From the NCBI RefSeq assembly GCF_000710915.1, contig NZ_BAUA01000152.1, forward strand, positions 1 through 64,000: a stretch of DNA of 64,000 nt, written 5' to 3'. The first letter of the stretch is position 1. Each line of letters starts with the position of its first letter. The notes beneath the pieces are model-generated. The model searched no databases, was not told the origin of the DNA, and was given only the letters and a program-made list of their open reading frames with translations. This document shows positions 16,209 through 24,944 of this stretch, piece by piece. A program made the position numbers and the translations under genes. The stretch comes from Nocardia brasiliensis IFM 10847 (lineage in GTDB: Bacteria; Actinomycetota; Actinomycetes; Mycobacteriales; Mycobacteriaceae).

Positions 16209-16469
16209 ATGGACCGTGAACCGTTGGATACCGATATGGGCGATGACGACCAGGCCGACGAGATCCGCGAGTACGAGCGCAATATCGAGGATCCGCCGAA
16301 CGACCTGCGGATTCGTTACCGCGAGAACGATGACGACGGCAGGCTCGGGATCGGCGAGGAGCTGAGCCAGGAGTGGACCGCACGCGGGCAACGCGCCGCG
16401 GACGCGGCTGAAGACGACCGGCCCGGCGAGGTGGCGGCCGTGGAAATCGTCGACGACGCCGACCTTTGA
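16209..16469 (+). CDS. Small acidic hypothetical protein
   Basis: An 86-residue, strongly charged and mostly acidic protein (MDREPLDTDMGDDDQADEI ... AAVEIVDDADL). It has no hydrophobic segment, cysteines or recognisable domain, and looks largely disordered in the middle. ATG at 16209 is chosen because the upstream in-frame part is derived from the terminator hairpin; a GAGG lies about 12 bases upstream. It is transcribed in the same direction as glmU-prs but after their terminator. The acidic bias and codon use look like a real gene; no function can be given. Confidence 0.6.
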   Translation: MDREPLDTDMGDDDQADEIREYERNIEDPPNDLRIRYRENDDDGRLGIGEELSQEWTARGQRAADAAEDDRPGEVAAVEIVDDADL

Positions 16470-16654
16470 CCGGCGAGTACGTGACCGAGCGGCCCGCGAC
16501 GCGCGGGCACCGCTCGGCGCAATCGGCGATGACCGTCGGTCGGTCGTGGTACGCATAACGGAGTATTCGGACCACCCGCCCGCTGACCGCGCGTAGCCGA
16601 AGCGTTCACGACGGCACGCGAAAGGCGGCGACCGGAAGTTACGAGGAGGGCGCG

Positions 16655-17478
16655 ATGAGCACGCCACACGATCCGAAACCGACCGGCGCCACCCCGGAAC
16701 CAGCCGATGCCTCGCCCGACGCGCCCGCGTCGAACGCGACGGGTCCGGCTGCGGCGAGTGCCGTACCCCGAAGGACGCCGATCCGGCGCAATCGTCGAGC
16801 GGGGCTTCGTCCCCGAGTTTGTCGAAAGATGTTGGCACGCCGGAACCTTCGGCGCAACCGTACACCCCGCCGATATCGCAGCCCGGTGAATGGTGGCAGC
16901 CGACCGACGCGCCTGCCGGGCCGCTGGGCGGGCAACCCGGTGGATCGGCACCAGCCGATCAACAGTCCTGGGGCGGCAACCAACCGCCGCCCGGTGGTGG
17001 GCAACAGCCTGCCGGGGGCCCGCCGCCCGGCGGGCAATCGTGGAGCCCACCGCCGAACGAGCAGCAGCAGTGGAGCGCACCGCAGCAGCCGTATCCGGCG
17101 TACCCGGGCAGCGGAGCACCGCAAGACGCGACGGGCGGCCCGCCGCAGTACCCGCAGGGCGGCATCTACAACTACCCACAATCCGGCGGGCCGCAGCCGG
17201 GCGGTTACGGCAACTACCCGCAGCAGGGCTACCAGCCCTATGGCACCCCGCCGCCGCGGTCCGGGTCGCAGGTGTTTTCCATCGTCGGATTCGTCTGCGC
17301 GGTCATCTCGGTGTTGTTCTGCCCCATCCTGTTCGGACCGGCCGGCATCATTCTCGGCATCATCGGTCACACCAAGGGTGAGCCGCTGGGCAAATGGGCG
17401 GCGATCGCGGCGGGCGTCGGCATGGTCATCGGCTTCCTGGTGGGGTTCCTGCTCTTCAACGGAGACCTGACCACGTAA
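16655..17478 (+). pseudogene. DUF4190-type Pro/Gly/Gln-rich membrane protein, apparent one-base frameshift
   Basis: ATG at 16655 has an excellent ribosome site (GAGGAGGG, four bases upstream) and opens a Pro/Ala-rich sequence (MSTPHDPKPTGATPEP ... AAASAVP). At the C4 run 16766-16769 protein-like sequence passes to another frame, continuing KDADPAQSSSGASSPS and then a long Pro/Gln/Gly/Tyr-rich tail, ending in two membrane helices (about 17275-17460) with the DUF4190 pattern GPAGIILGIIGHTKGEPLGKWA. One extra C in the run restores a single frame of about 274 residues. Without it, translation would have to begin at an unsupported TTG (16819). The cause may be a base-call error, a true mutation or programmed frameshifting. 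Confidence 0.75.
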
Positions 17479-17505
17479 ATTGCTCTGCATGAGCGAGGCG
17501 CGGTC

Positions 17506-18168
17506 ATGAGCGGATTCAGCGGGTTCCCTTTGGCGGGCCTGGATTTCTACGAGGACCTGGAGGCCGACAATTCCAAGGCCTTCTGGAATGCGCGCAAAGA
17601 GGTGTACGAGACGTCGGTGAAGGCGCCGATGCTGGCGCTGACCACCGAGTTGGAGCCGGCTTTCGGTGCGGCCAAGATCTTCCGTCCCTACCGGGACGTG
17701 CGCTTCGCGAAGGACAAGACCCCGTACAAGAACCATCAGGGCGCGTACGTGTCCGTGGCGCCGAGCACCGGCTGGTACGTGCAGATCGGCGCCGCGGGAC
17801 TGTACGTCGCGGGCGGCTTCTATGGCGGCTCGTCCGAACAGGTCGCCCAGTTGCGCAGCACCATCGATCACGAGGTCCGCGGCCCGGAGCTGGAGAAGAT
17901 CCTGGCGAAGCTGGTCAGGGCCGGTTACACGATCGGCGGCGAGCAGCTCAAGACGAAGCCGAAGGGTTACGACGCCGACCATCCGCGCATCGGCCTGCTC
18001 CGGCACAAAGCCCTGATCTGCCACCGCGAGTTCGGCGCGCCACCGTGGCTGGACAAGCCGCGCGCGGCCAAGGAGATCCGCACCGCCTGGGAGACGATGC
18101 GGCCCCTGGTCGACTGGCTCGGCGCGGTGGTGTCCGGCGCGACTACCCGGTCCCCGTTGCTGTCCTGA
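17506..18168 (+). CDS. DUF2461 family protein
   Basis: A 220-residue soluble protein matching DUF2461 (TIGR02453) over its length. Diagnostic stretches are LDFYEDLEADNSKAFWNAR near the start, FRPYRDVRFAKDKTPYKNHQGA at about residues 63-84, and GLYVAGGFYGGSSEQ. The family is widespread but its biochemical role is unknown. It begins 28 bases after the DUF4190 gene on the same strand and converges on egtD, whose stop codon abuts it at 18169. Confidence 0.88.
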   Translation: MSGFSGFPLAGLDFYEDLEADNSKAFWNARKEVYETSVKAPMLALTTELEPAFGAAKIFRPYRDVRFAKDKTPYKNHQGAYVSVAPSTGWYVQIGAAGLYVAGGFYGGSSEQVAQLRSTIDHEVRGPELEKILAKLVRAGYTIGGEQLKTKPKGYDADHPRIGLLRHKALICHREFGAPPWLDKPRAAKEIRTAWETMRPLVDWLGAVVSGATTRSPLLS

Positions 18169-19140
18169 TCACTCGCGGGCCGCGAGGAACAGCGCGAAAC
18201 GATCGTCCGGGTCGGTCCACACCTGTTCGGTGGCGAACCCGGCGCTGCCCAGTTCCGCGGTGAGCCCGTCGATGCGGAACTTCGCCGAGATCTCGGTGCG
18301 CAGTTGCTCGCCCGCGGCGAAACGCACGGTGAGATCCAGGTCGCGGACCGTGACCGTCATGTCTTCGGTGGCGGCCAAACGCATTTCGATCCATTCCCGT
18401 TCGGCATCCCACAGCGCGACGTGCTCGAACTTCTCCGGCGCGAAGTCGGCATCGAGCCGGGAGTTCAACACGTGCAGCACGTTCCGATTGAAGGCGGCGG
18501 TGACACCGGCCGCATCGTCGTAGGCCGGGACCAGCACGGCCGGATCGATGACGAGACCGGCGCCGAGCAGGAGTTGCTCCCCCGGTTCGAGCACCTCGTA
18601 GATGCTGCGGAGGAATTCGGCACGCTCGGCCGGGATCAGGTTACCGATGGTGCCGCCGAGGAAGGCGATCATCCGGCGGCCGCCGCCGGGCAGGTTGTGC
18701 AGCGTATCGGTGAAATCGCTGACTACGCCGTGCACGGCGAGGCCGGGGAAATCCGCCGCGATCTCGTCGGCCGCGCCGCGCAACGCCGCGGCCGAGACAT
18801 CCTGTGGCACATACGTCTTCAACGGGCCCTCGGTGGTCAACGCGGTGAGCAGCAGCCGGGTCTTGGCGGCCGAGCCCGCGCCCAGTTCGACCAGCACCTC
18901 GGCCTGGGCCACCCTGGCGATCTCGCCGACCACCCGCTCCAGCAGCGCGCGTTCGGTGCGCGTGGGGTAGTACTCCGGCAGTTCGGTGATCTGCTCGAAC
19001 AGTTCACTACCGCGGGCGTCGTAGAACCACTTGGGCGGCAACCACTTCGGGTCGGCGGTGAGCCCGAGCCGGGCATCGGTGCGCAACGCGGTGGTGAGGT
19101 CGTCGTCGGATAGGTGGATCTCCAGCGTCGGTGCGGTCAT
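18169..19140 (-). CDS. egtD: L-histidine N-alpha-methyltransferase EgtD
   Basis: A 323-residue SAM-dependent methyltransferase (M. tuberculosis EgtD has 321). It contains WFYDARGSELFEQITELPEYYPTRTE (residues 38-63), the SAM-binding VELGAGSAAKTRLLL, DVSAAAL, FLGGTIGNLIP and LLLGAGLVIDP. It trimethylates histidine to hercynine, the entry to ergothioneine. ATG at 19140 overlaps the egtC stop by four bases, so it is the last gene of a coupled egtABCD run. Confidence 0.95.
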   Translation of the reverse strand: MTAPTLEIHLSDDDLTTALRTDARLGLTADPKWLPPKWFYDARGSELFEQITELPEYYPTRTERALLERVVGEIARVAQAEVLVELGAGSAAKTRLLLTALTTEGPLKTYVPQDVSAAALRGAADEIAADFPGLAVHGVVSDFTDTLHNLPGGGRRMIAFLGGTIGNLIPAERAEFLRSIYEVLEPGEQLLLGAGLVIDPAVLVPAYDDAAGVTAAFNRNVLHVLNSRLDADFAPEKFEHVALWDAEREWIEMRLAATEDMTVTVRDLDLTVRFAAGEQLRTEISAKFRIDGLTAELGSAGFATEQVWTDPDDRFALFLAARE

Positions 19141-19970
19141 CGCGAAAGGCCTTTCGTGCCGTCGAGCAGGGGGGTGATGGACAGGTGGCCCGGACGCGCG
19201 GTCACCAGGCTGTGGTCGGGGATCGGCTGCCACCGCGGGTCGTCGTCGTACGGTTCGGAGGACAGCACCGCCTCGGTGTCGGTCACCAAGGCGGACAGGG
19301 AGTGGTAGACCGTACTGGCCCATAGGGTTTCGCCGTCGGAGAGCAACAGGTTGAGCCGAGCGTCCGGCACGTGCTTGCGCACCGCGGTCACCAGCAGGCC
19401 GAGCGCTGCTTGCGGCGTCTCGGCGAATCCACCGGGCTGTGTCCCGGCGAGCAACTGCTGCAACAACACCCAGAGTGTCGCCGCGTCGGTGGGCGCTTCC
19501 GCGTCGAGCAGGCGGATCGTCTCGAACAGCCGGGTCGCGCCGAACCGCGTGGCAGCGACGTCCAGATCGGAGGACACCGCGCTGAGCGCGCGCCGCCAGT
19601 CCGCCACTTTGCCGTTGTGACTGAACGCCCACCGGTCCCAGGTGAACGGCGCGCAGGCCGCCCGCTCGATCGGCATGCCGACCGTCGCGGACCGGATCGA
19701 GCCGAGCACCGCGGTCGATTGCAGTTGCGGCAGCACCTCTTCCACGGCGGGGTCGGTCCAGATCGGCGCGGCATTGCGGTACCGGCTGACGATCGGCGCC
19801 CCGTTTTCGACGGCCCGCCACCACGCGACACCGAACCCGTCGGCGTTGATCGCACCGCCACCGCGCATCTCGCGCGGGGCCCACGCCTGCGTGCGCAGCG
19901 AATGGCTACCGCGCGTGAGCATTTCGCCGACGCTGACCACCGGGCCGAGGTAGCCGAGATGGCGGCACAT
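19137..19970 (-). CDS. egtC: Ergothioneine biosynthesis amidohydrolase EgtC
   Basis: A 277-residue class II glutamine-amidotransferase-type hydrolase beginning MCRHLGYLGP; Cys2 is the N-terminal nucleophile exposed after Met removal, which fixes ATG 19970 as the start over longer in-frame options. NADGFGVAWW, FSHNGKVADW and LLLSDGETLW are also diagnostic. EgtC removes glutamate from gamma-glutamyl-hercynylcysteine sulfoxide. It lies between egtB and egtD and overlaps egtD by four bases. Confidence 0.93.
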   Translation of the reverse strand: MCRHLGYLGPVVSVGEMLTRGSHSLRTQAWAPREMRGGGAINADGFGVAWWRAVENGAPIVSRYRNAAPIWTDPAVEEVLPQLQSTAVLGSIRSATVGMPIERAACAPFTWDRWAFSHNGKVADWRRALSAVSSDLDVAATRFGATRLFETIRLLDAEAPTDAATLWVLLQQLLAGTQPGGFAETPQAALGLLVTAVRKHVPDARLNLLLSDGETLWASTVYHSLSALVTDTEAVLSSEPYDDDPRWQPIPDHSLVTARPGHLSITPLLDGTKGLSR

Positions 19971-20001
19971 CAGCGACCACCGCCCGCAGGCCGTGACACG
20001 C

Positions 20002-21348
20002 TCACGCTCCTTCCTCGGCGCGCAGATCGCGGGCCAGCCGGAAGCCTGCGAAGATCTGCCGCCGGATCGGGTGATCCCAATTACGGAAGGTGCTGCGGCA
20101 GGCCACCGGATCGGTGCCGAACGAGCCGCCGCGCAGCACCCGGTAGTCACCGCCGAAGAAGACCTCGGAGTACTCCCGGTAGGGGAACGCGCGGAAACCC
20201 GGATACGGGTCGAAGCCCGAGGACGTCCATTCCCACACGTCACCGATCAGCTGGTGCACCCCGGCGGGCGTCGCGCCCGCGGGATAGGCGCCGACATCGG
20301 CCGGTTCCAGGTGGCGCTGACCGAGATTCGCGGTGTGCTCGTCGGGTTCGGTATCGCCCCAGGGGAATCGGCGTTCCGCGCCGGTGGCCGGGTCGTATCG
20401 GGCGGCCTTCTCCCATTCCGCCTCGGTCGGCAGGCGTTTGCCCGCCCAGTTCGCGTAGGCCTCGGCCTCGAACCAGCAGACGTGCACCACCGGCTGATGC
20501 GGTCGCAACGGCGTCATCACGCCGAACACGCGCCGCCACCAGTGCCCGGCCGGATCACGCTCCCAGAACTGCGGCGCGGTCAATTCCGCTTCCTGGCGAT
20601 GGGCCCAGCCCCGTTCCGACCACAGCTCGCGACGGTCGTAACCGCCGTCGTCGAGGAAGGCGAGGTACTGCTCGTTGGTCACCGGGGCCGCATCGATCGC
20701 GAAGCCGGGCAGCCGAATCCGGTGCGCGGGACGCTCATTGTCCAGCGCCCACGGGTCGGTATCGGTGCCCATGGTGAATTCGCCTGCGGGCACGACGACT
20801 TCACCGCCGACGGGGGCGGCGACGGTGGGCACCGCACGCGCCCGCAGCACCGGCTCGCCGGTGCGCAGCTGATGGGTGGCCAGCATGGTCTCGTCGTGCT
20901 GCTGCTCGTGCTGGGCGATCATGCCGAACGCGAAGCCGCCGTCCACCAGCGGCGAACCGCGTAAGTCGCTGCGGTCCAGCACATCCCACACCTTGTCACG
21001 CACGGTGCCGACGTAGTCGCGCGCCTGCGCCGGGTCCAGCAGCGGCAGTGTGGGGCGGTTCGCCCTGGCGTGCTTGAACGCGTCGTAGAGCTCGTCGATA
21101 TCGGCGCGGACGGCGTCCCGACCGCCGACATCGCGGACCAGCCACAGTTCTTCCTGGTTGCCGATGTGCGCCAGGTCCCACACCAGCGGGCTCATCAATC
21201 GCGAATGCTGTGCCACCAGTTCGGCTTCGTCGATGCAGTCGGTCAGGGTGAGGGTGCGGCGCCGGGCCCGGGCGAGCACCTCGGCGATTCGATCGCGTAG
21301 TCGTTCGGTGCCGGAATTGTCGGCGGAGGGCAGGTAATGGACGGTCAC
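20002..21348 (-). CDS. egtB: Hercynine oxygenase (sulfoxide synthase) EgtB
   Basis: A 448-residue protein with an N-terminal DinB-like domain holding the iron-binding histidines (SPLVWDLAHIGNQEE and HEQQHDETML) and a C-terminal formylglycine-generating-enzyme fold (GEFTMGTDTDPWALDNERP, VCWFEAEAYANWAGKRLPTEAEWEKAARY, GDVWEWTSSGF, LRGGSF). It couples hercynine and gamma-glutamylcysteine with O2. GTG at 21348 follows GGAG by about seven bases; the upstream open frame (to 21507) is Arg/Pro-rich noise. It sits 31 bases before egtC in the egt operon. Confidence 0.95.
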   Translation of the reverse strand: MTVHYLPSADNSGTERLRDRIAEVLARARRRTLTLTDCIDEAELVAQHSRLMSPLVWDLAHIGNQEELWLVRDVGGRDAVRADIDELYDAFKHARANRPTLPLLDPAQARDYVGTVRDKVWDVLDRSDLRGSPLVDGGFAFGMIAQHEQQHDETMLATHQLRTGEPVLRARAVPTVAAPVGGEVVVPAGEFTMGTDTDPWALDNERPAHRIRLPGFAIDAAPVTNEQYLAFLDDGGYDRRELWSERGWAHRQEAELTAPQFWERDPAGHWWRRVFGVMTPLRPHQPVVHVCWFEAEAYANWAGKRLPTEAEWEKAARYDPATGAERRFPWGDTEPDEHTANLGQRHLEPADVGAYPAGATPAGVHQLIGDVWEWTSSGFDPYPGFRAFPYREYSEVFFGGDYRVLRGGSFGTDPVACRSTFRNWDHPIRRQIFAGFRLARDLRAEEGA

Positions 21349-21514
21349 GGTAGGTCTCCGGGGTTGGTTCCTTGCGGCTGCGCGCAGGCAGCGGTGCGGC
21401 CGGGCGCGCGCATGCGCGGGGCCCCGCGGGCCCCGCTCTGGTCGGGAGTCGGGTGCGTGGGGGCGGGCGGCGGCAGACCGCCCACCGGGCCGCCGTGTCG
21501 CGGACACGTCCGGA

Positions 21515-22867
21515 TCACCGGGGTGCTCCTCGACCGCCTACCTCTGTGCTGACCGCGGCGTCCGCCGCGGTGGGTGGGCGGCCGCTGCGACATCGTCGCG
21601 CGGCGAGTTCGATCAGCCGGGCGGCCTCGGCGCTGCGCGCGTTGGCCGCGGCAAGAGTGAGCAGTTCGACGGCCACCGCTCGGATGTCGGGATCGGCCAA
21701 ACCGTATCGGGCCGCGTCGAGCCAATGTCCGGCCAGCGGCGCGGCGACCGCGGTCGCCGCCGCCACCACGGTTTCGGCGGACATCAGCGCGTCGACGACG
21801 TGGATCGGCACGGCCCAGGCGTCACCGGGCTGCGCGTCGAGGTAGCGGATCTCCAGATAACCGGAGGCGCGGACCGGCGGGAAGAGCGTGGTGAGGTGAT
21901 AGTCGAGATCGTCGCGGCCGGGTCTGCGGCCCACCTCGTCGTCCAAGGCGCCGGAGAGCCAGTCGGCGAAGGTCGCGCCGGGCGGCGGCAGCCAGCCGGT
22001 GTCGGTGCGGTGGCCGTCGGCGGGGGGCACGTCGTCGTCGGGTCTTCGGACGCACAGCAGCGGCACGTCCAGCGCCCATCTGCTGTAGCCGCGGATCGGA
22101 TCGGCCCAATCCATCAGCGGGGGCCGGGTCCTGCCGTTGTCCAGGCGCAGCCAGGCCCGCATGCGCTGCGAGGCCCAGTCACCCGGCGGCGCACCGCGCA
22201 ACGTGGGCGAGCAGGCGAAGGCGGCCAGCAGCGCCGGACCGACGGCATACAGTGCCGTCCAGCGGGCGGCGATCTCCGCCCGATCGGCGCCGGCGTCCAC
22301 CGCGACCTGGGTCGCCGCGGTATTGCACATCATGAGTTTGCCGTAGGGGCCGATCCCGCTGAACGTCTGTTCCATGGCGCGATAGCGCGGCAGCTGGAGT
22401 AGGCGCTTGGGTCTGCGGTCCGCGTCGGCGGCAACGGAAACCGTCCGGATGGACCGGGATTCGAGGAGTTCCCGCAATCGGCGGGCATCGTCGCGGAGCG
22501 AAAGACACAGCTGCGCGGCATCAGCGAACGGTGCGCTGGACAATTCGATCTGACCACCGGGTTCGATGGTGACCCGGCTGCCCCCTGGCAACGCTAGCGC
22601 CGGAGAATCGGGGGCGATGGACCGTGGTGCGTAGGGTCCGAGGGCATCCGCAAGGGCAGTCAGCTGCGGACGCGGGGCGGCCGAGGGGCCTGACGTCGAA
22701 CACTCACCCTGCACGGTGAGCCATTCCAGTTCGGCGCCGATCAGCGTGGGTGGTCCCTGCTTGAAGCAGACACCGCCGATATAGGCCTCGGCGGCGGCTC
22801 GCGAACCGAGCTCCGGATCGTGGCTTACGCGGCTGACCAGCTCCGAGTGTTCCAGCGTGACCGCCAT
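21515..22867 (-). CDS. egtA: Glutamate-cysteine ligase EgtA
   Basis: A 450-residue GCS2-type glutamate-cysteine ligase. The active-site region includes TLIGAELEWLTVQG (residues 40-53), SRVTIEPGGQIELSSAPF, MMCNTAATQVAVDAG and YLEIRYLDAQPGDAW. It makes gamma-glutamylcysteine, the sulfur donor for EgtB. ATG at 22867 has GGAGG six bases upstream. It is the first gene of egtABCD on the minus strand and is divergent from the egtE-like gene; about 165 bases of Gly/Arg-rich non-coding-looking sequence separate it from egtB. Confidence 0.93.
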   Translation of the reverse strand: MAVTLEHSELVSRVSHDPELGSRAAAEAYIGGVCFKQGPPTLIGAELEWLTVQGECSTSGPSAAPRPQLTALADALGPYAPRSIAPDSPALALPGGSRVTIEPGGQIELSSAPFADAAQLCLSLRDDARRLRELLESRSIRTVSVAADADRRPKRLLQLPRYRAMEQTFSGIGPYGKLMMCNTAATQVAVDAGADRAEIAARWTALYAVGPALLAAFACSPTLRGAPPGDWASQRMRAWLRLDNGRTRPPLMDWADPIRGYSRWALDVPLLCVRRPDDDVPPADGHRTDTGWLPPPGATFADWLSGALDDEVGRRPGRDDLDYHLTTLFPPVRASGYLEIRYLDAQPGDAWAVPIHVVDALMSAETVVAAATAVAAPLAGHWLDAARYGLADPDIRAVAVELLTLAAANARSAEAARLIELAARRCRSGRPPTAADAAVSTEVGGRGAPR

Positions 22868-23057
22868 ACCAACCTCCAGTGTGGATCCGAGCGCTGTGGT
22901 TTCGTGTCCGCCGTTGTGCTGTTATCGCGACGTTGTGGTGTCGTGCCCCGCGCGTTGCGATCTCTCCAGAGTAGCGAGGGGCACCGACAAGAATCTGACG
23001 GAAATCTGAATACGGCGCCCACCAGGCCACCCGGTCACGCCAACTACTGTCGCAGGC
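22868..23057. promoter_or_regulatory. Divergent egtA / egtE-like promoter region
   Basis: The 190-base spacer between the divergent egtA and egtE-like starts must hold promoters for both. The middle (about 22895-22970) is richer in T, with repeated GTTGTG and GTCG words, but no pair of hexamers stands out and no known redox-sigma motif is obvious. Confidence 0.45.
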
Positions 23058-24242
23058 ATGCTGGATCACGATCGCGTCCGAGCCGATACACCCGGTTGTG
23101 CCACCGGCGCCGAACCGGGGCAGGTCTTCCTCGACAGTGCCGGCTCGTCGCTGCCGCCGCGGGTCGTCCTGGACACCGTCATCGCCCATCTCCGGCGCGA
23201 ATCCGAGATCGGTGGCTACCGCGCGGCGAACGAGCGGCTCGACGATCTCGCGGACGTGAAAACCGCGATCGGCGCGCTCATCAACGCCGCGCCGACCAGC
23301 ATCGCGTTGAGCGACAGCGCATCTCGGTCGTGGGCCGACTTCTTCTATTCGATCCCGCTGGCCCCGGGCGATCGCATCCTGATCTCGGAGGCCGACTACG
23401 CGAGCAACGCCATCGCGGCGTTGCAGCGCGCCCGCGCGAGCGGGGCGACGGTGGAGACGATTTCCAGCGACCACACCGGGCAGATCGATCTCGACGCGCT
23501 GACCGCGCTGGTGGACGAGCGGGTGCGGCTGGTCTCACTGCTGCACGTGCCCACCAACGGCGGTCTGGTCAACCCGGTCGCCGAGGCCACCCGGATCGCG
23601 CGTTCGGTGGGTGCACTGGTGCTGCTGGACGCCTGCCAGTCGACCGGACAGTTGCCGATCGACGTCACCGCGTGGGACGTGGACGCGCTCTCGGCCACCG
23701 GACGCAAATGGCTGCGCGGCCCGCGCGGCACCGGATTCCTTTATGTCCGACCGGAATTGGCCACCACCCTGGAACCTCAGCGGCTCGACCTGCACAGCGC
23801 GCAGTGGACCGGCCCGGACGAATACCGGCTCGCACCCGACGCGAGCCGTTTCGAGTTCTGGGAGTGCGATGTCGCCGCGCGGCTCGGCCTCGGCGCCGCC
23901 GTGCGCTATCTGCTCGAACTCGGCCCCGAGAACGTGTACGCGGCCGTCGCCGAACGCTCTGCGTATCTGCGTAAGGCGTTGCCGGAGATTCCCGGAGTCA
24001 CGGTGCGCGACATCGGCATTCGGCACAGCGGCACGGTGTCGTTCACGGTCGACGGTCACGAGCCGATCGCCGTGCGCGACCGGCTCGCCGAGCGCGACAT
24101 CACCGTGACGGTGAGCCACGCCGGTTCCACCCTGCTGGACATGACCGCGCGCGGACTGACCTCCGTTGTCCGCGCGTCCCCGCACTACTTCGTCGGCTTC
24201 GCGGAACTGGACCGGTTCGTCGCCGCGGTCGCCGAACTGTAG
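23058..24242 (+). CDS. Class V aminotransferase, EgtE-like C-S lyase
   Basis: A 394-residue PLP-dependent class V aminotransferase/cysteine-desulfurase fold. FLDSAGSSLPPRVV is the cofactor-entry region, LLDACQSTGQLPID carries the Asp that pairs with the PLP ring, and SATGRKWLRGPRGTGFLYV holds the Schiff-base lysine. It resembles M. tuberculosis EgtE in the segments DSA..S..VVLD..IAHLRRESEIGGY and RKW..GPRG.G.L.VRPEL. EgtE cleaves hercynylcysteine sulfoxide to ergothioneine. Here it is divergent from egtA, not the fifth gene of the operon. It could be another class V lyase, but the context favours EgtE. Confidence 0.7.
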   Translation: MLDHDRVRADTPGCATGAEPGQVFLDSAGSSLPPRVVLDTVIAHLRRESEIGGYRAANERLDDLADVKTAIGALINAAPTSIALSDSASRSWADFFYSIPLAPGDRILISEADYASNAIAALQRARASGATVETISSDHTGQIDLDALTALVDERVRLVSLLHVPTNGGLVNPVAEATRIARSVGALVLLDACQSTGQLPIDVTAWDVDALSATGRKWLRGPRGTGFLYVRPELATTLEPQRLDLHSAQWTGPDEYRLAPDASRFEFWECDVAARLGLGAAVRYLLELGPENVYAAVAERSAYLRKALPEIPGVTVRDIGIRHSGTVSFTVDGHEPIAVRDRLAERDITVTVSHAGSTLLDMTARGLTSVVRASPHYFVGFAELDRFVAAVAEL

Positions 24243-24276
24243 TCGGCAGCTCGGCGAGCTTGCGCCGCAAGGTCGT

Positions 24277-24864
24277 TCAGGAAAGGTGCAGATCCAGCGC
24301 CCGGTCGACCAGTGCGCGCAGGTCGACCGTCGGACCCACCAGCGCCAGACTGCGATTGGCCCGCAGCGCGGCGATCCCGTGCAGGTTGGTCCACAGCGCG
24401 ATCGCTCGCTGCGCCGGATCGGCCGCACCGGGCCCGGCCGCACCGACCAGCGCCGCGAACCGCCCGTACAGCGGCAGCGTGGTGCCGCGCAGGTTCTCCC
24501 CGGAGCCCTCGAGCAGGTCGTGCCGGAACATCAGGGTGAACATCTCCGGCCGCTCGCCCGCGAACTCGACGTAGGCCACGCTCATCCGCGCCAGCCGCTC
24601 GCGCGGGGGCGCGGCGGCCACGTCCACGGCCGCGAAGCGGTCGATGAGATCGGCGAAGCCGCGGGCCGCGACGGCCGCCAGCAGTGCGCGGTGAGTCGGG
24701 AAATGCCGACGCGGTGCCCCATGTGAGACACCGGCGGCCCGCGTGATCGCCCGAAGTCCCAATTGCGCCGCACCCACCTCTTCGAGCAGGTCCACACCCG
24801 CGTCGACCAGGCGTTCACGCAGCGGTTGAGTCTCGACCATGCAGACATTGTCTACGGATCGCAT
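24277..24864 (-). CDS. TetR family regulator controlling plsC
   Basis: A 195-residue TetR regulator with HTH at about residues 30-58 (GLRAITRAAGVSHGAPRRHFPTHRALLAA). ATG at 24864 has GAGGAG about five bases upstream; the next in-frame ATG (24840) has no ribosome site. With this start the nearest of three identical-type operators (24841-24855) falls inside codons 4-8 of its own gene. The divergent plsC gene is the obvious target, together with autoregulation. The ligand is probably a fatty acyl compound, but that is only suggested by the neighbour. Confidence 0.85.
   Translation of the reverse strand: MRSVDNVCMVETQPLRERLVDAGVDLLEEVGAAQLGLRAITRAAGVSHGAPRRHFPTHRALLAAVAARGFADLIDRFAAVDVAAAPPRERLARMSVAYVEFAGERPEMFTLMFRHDLLEGSGENLRGTTLPLYGRFAALVGAAGPGAADPAQRAIALWTNLHGIAALRANRSLALVGPTVDLRALVDRALDLHLS
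24841..24855. promoter_or_regulatory. TetR operator O1 (inside the regulator gene)
   Basis: GCAGACATTGTCTAC differs by one base from the perfect palindrome GTAGACA-N-TGTCTAC seen at O2 and O3. It overlaps the first codons of the regulator, so binding there would act as a roadblock to its own transcription. Confidence 0.75.
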
Positions 24865-24884
24865 CAATTCTCCTCACTTCGGGC

Positions 24885-24899
24885 GTAGACACTGTCTAC
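24885..24899. promoter_or_regulatory. TetR operator O2
   Basis: GTAGACACTGTCTAC is a perfect palindrome with a one-base centre, placed in the 80-base spacer between the divergent TetR and plsC genes, 21 bases before the TetR ATG. Confidence 0.85.
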
Positions 24900-24908
24900 T
24901 ATCGTGCG

Positions 24909-24923
24909 GTAGACAATGTCTAC
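24909..24923. promoter_or_regulatory. TetR operator O3
   Basis: GTAGACAATGTCTAC, a perfect palindrome 24 bases from O2 and 21 bases before the plsC GTG. The position close to the plsC start suggests direct repression of plsC. Confidence 0.85.
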
Positions 24924-24944
24924 CAAGTCTTCCAGGAGGTCTCC

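Noticed and set aside
16655..17470. Continuation of the 16655 frame as a 271-residue Arg/Ser-rich protein
   Set aside because: After about residue 38 the sequence is a frame-shifted shadow of the DUF4190 protein; the real product is in the other frame.
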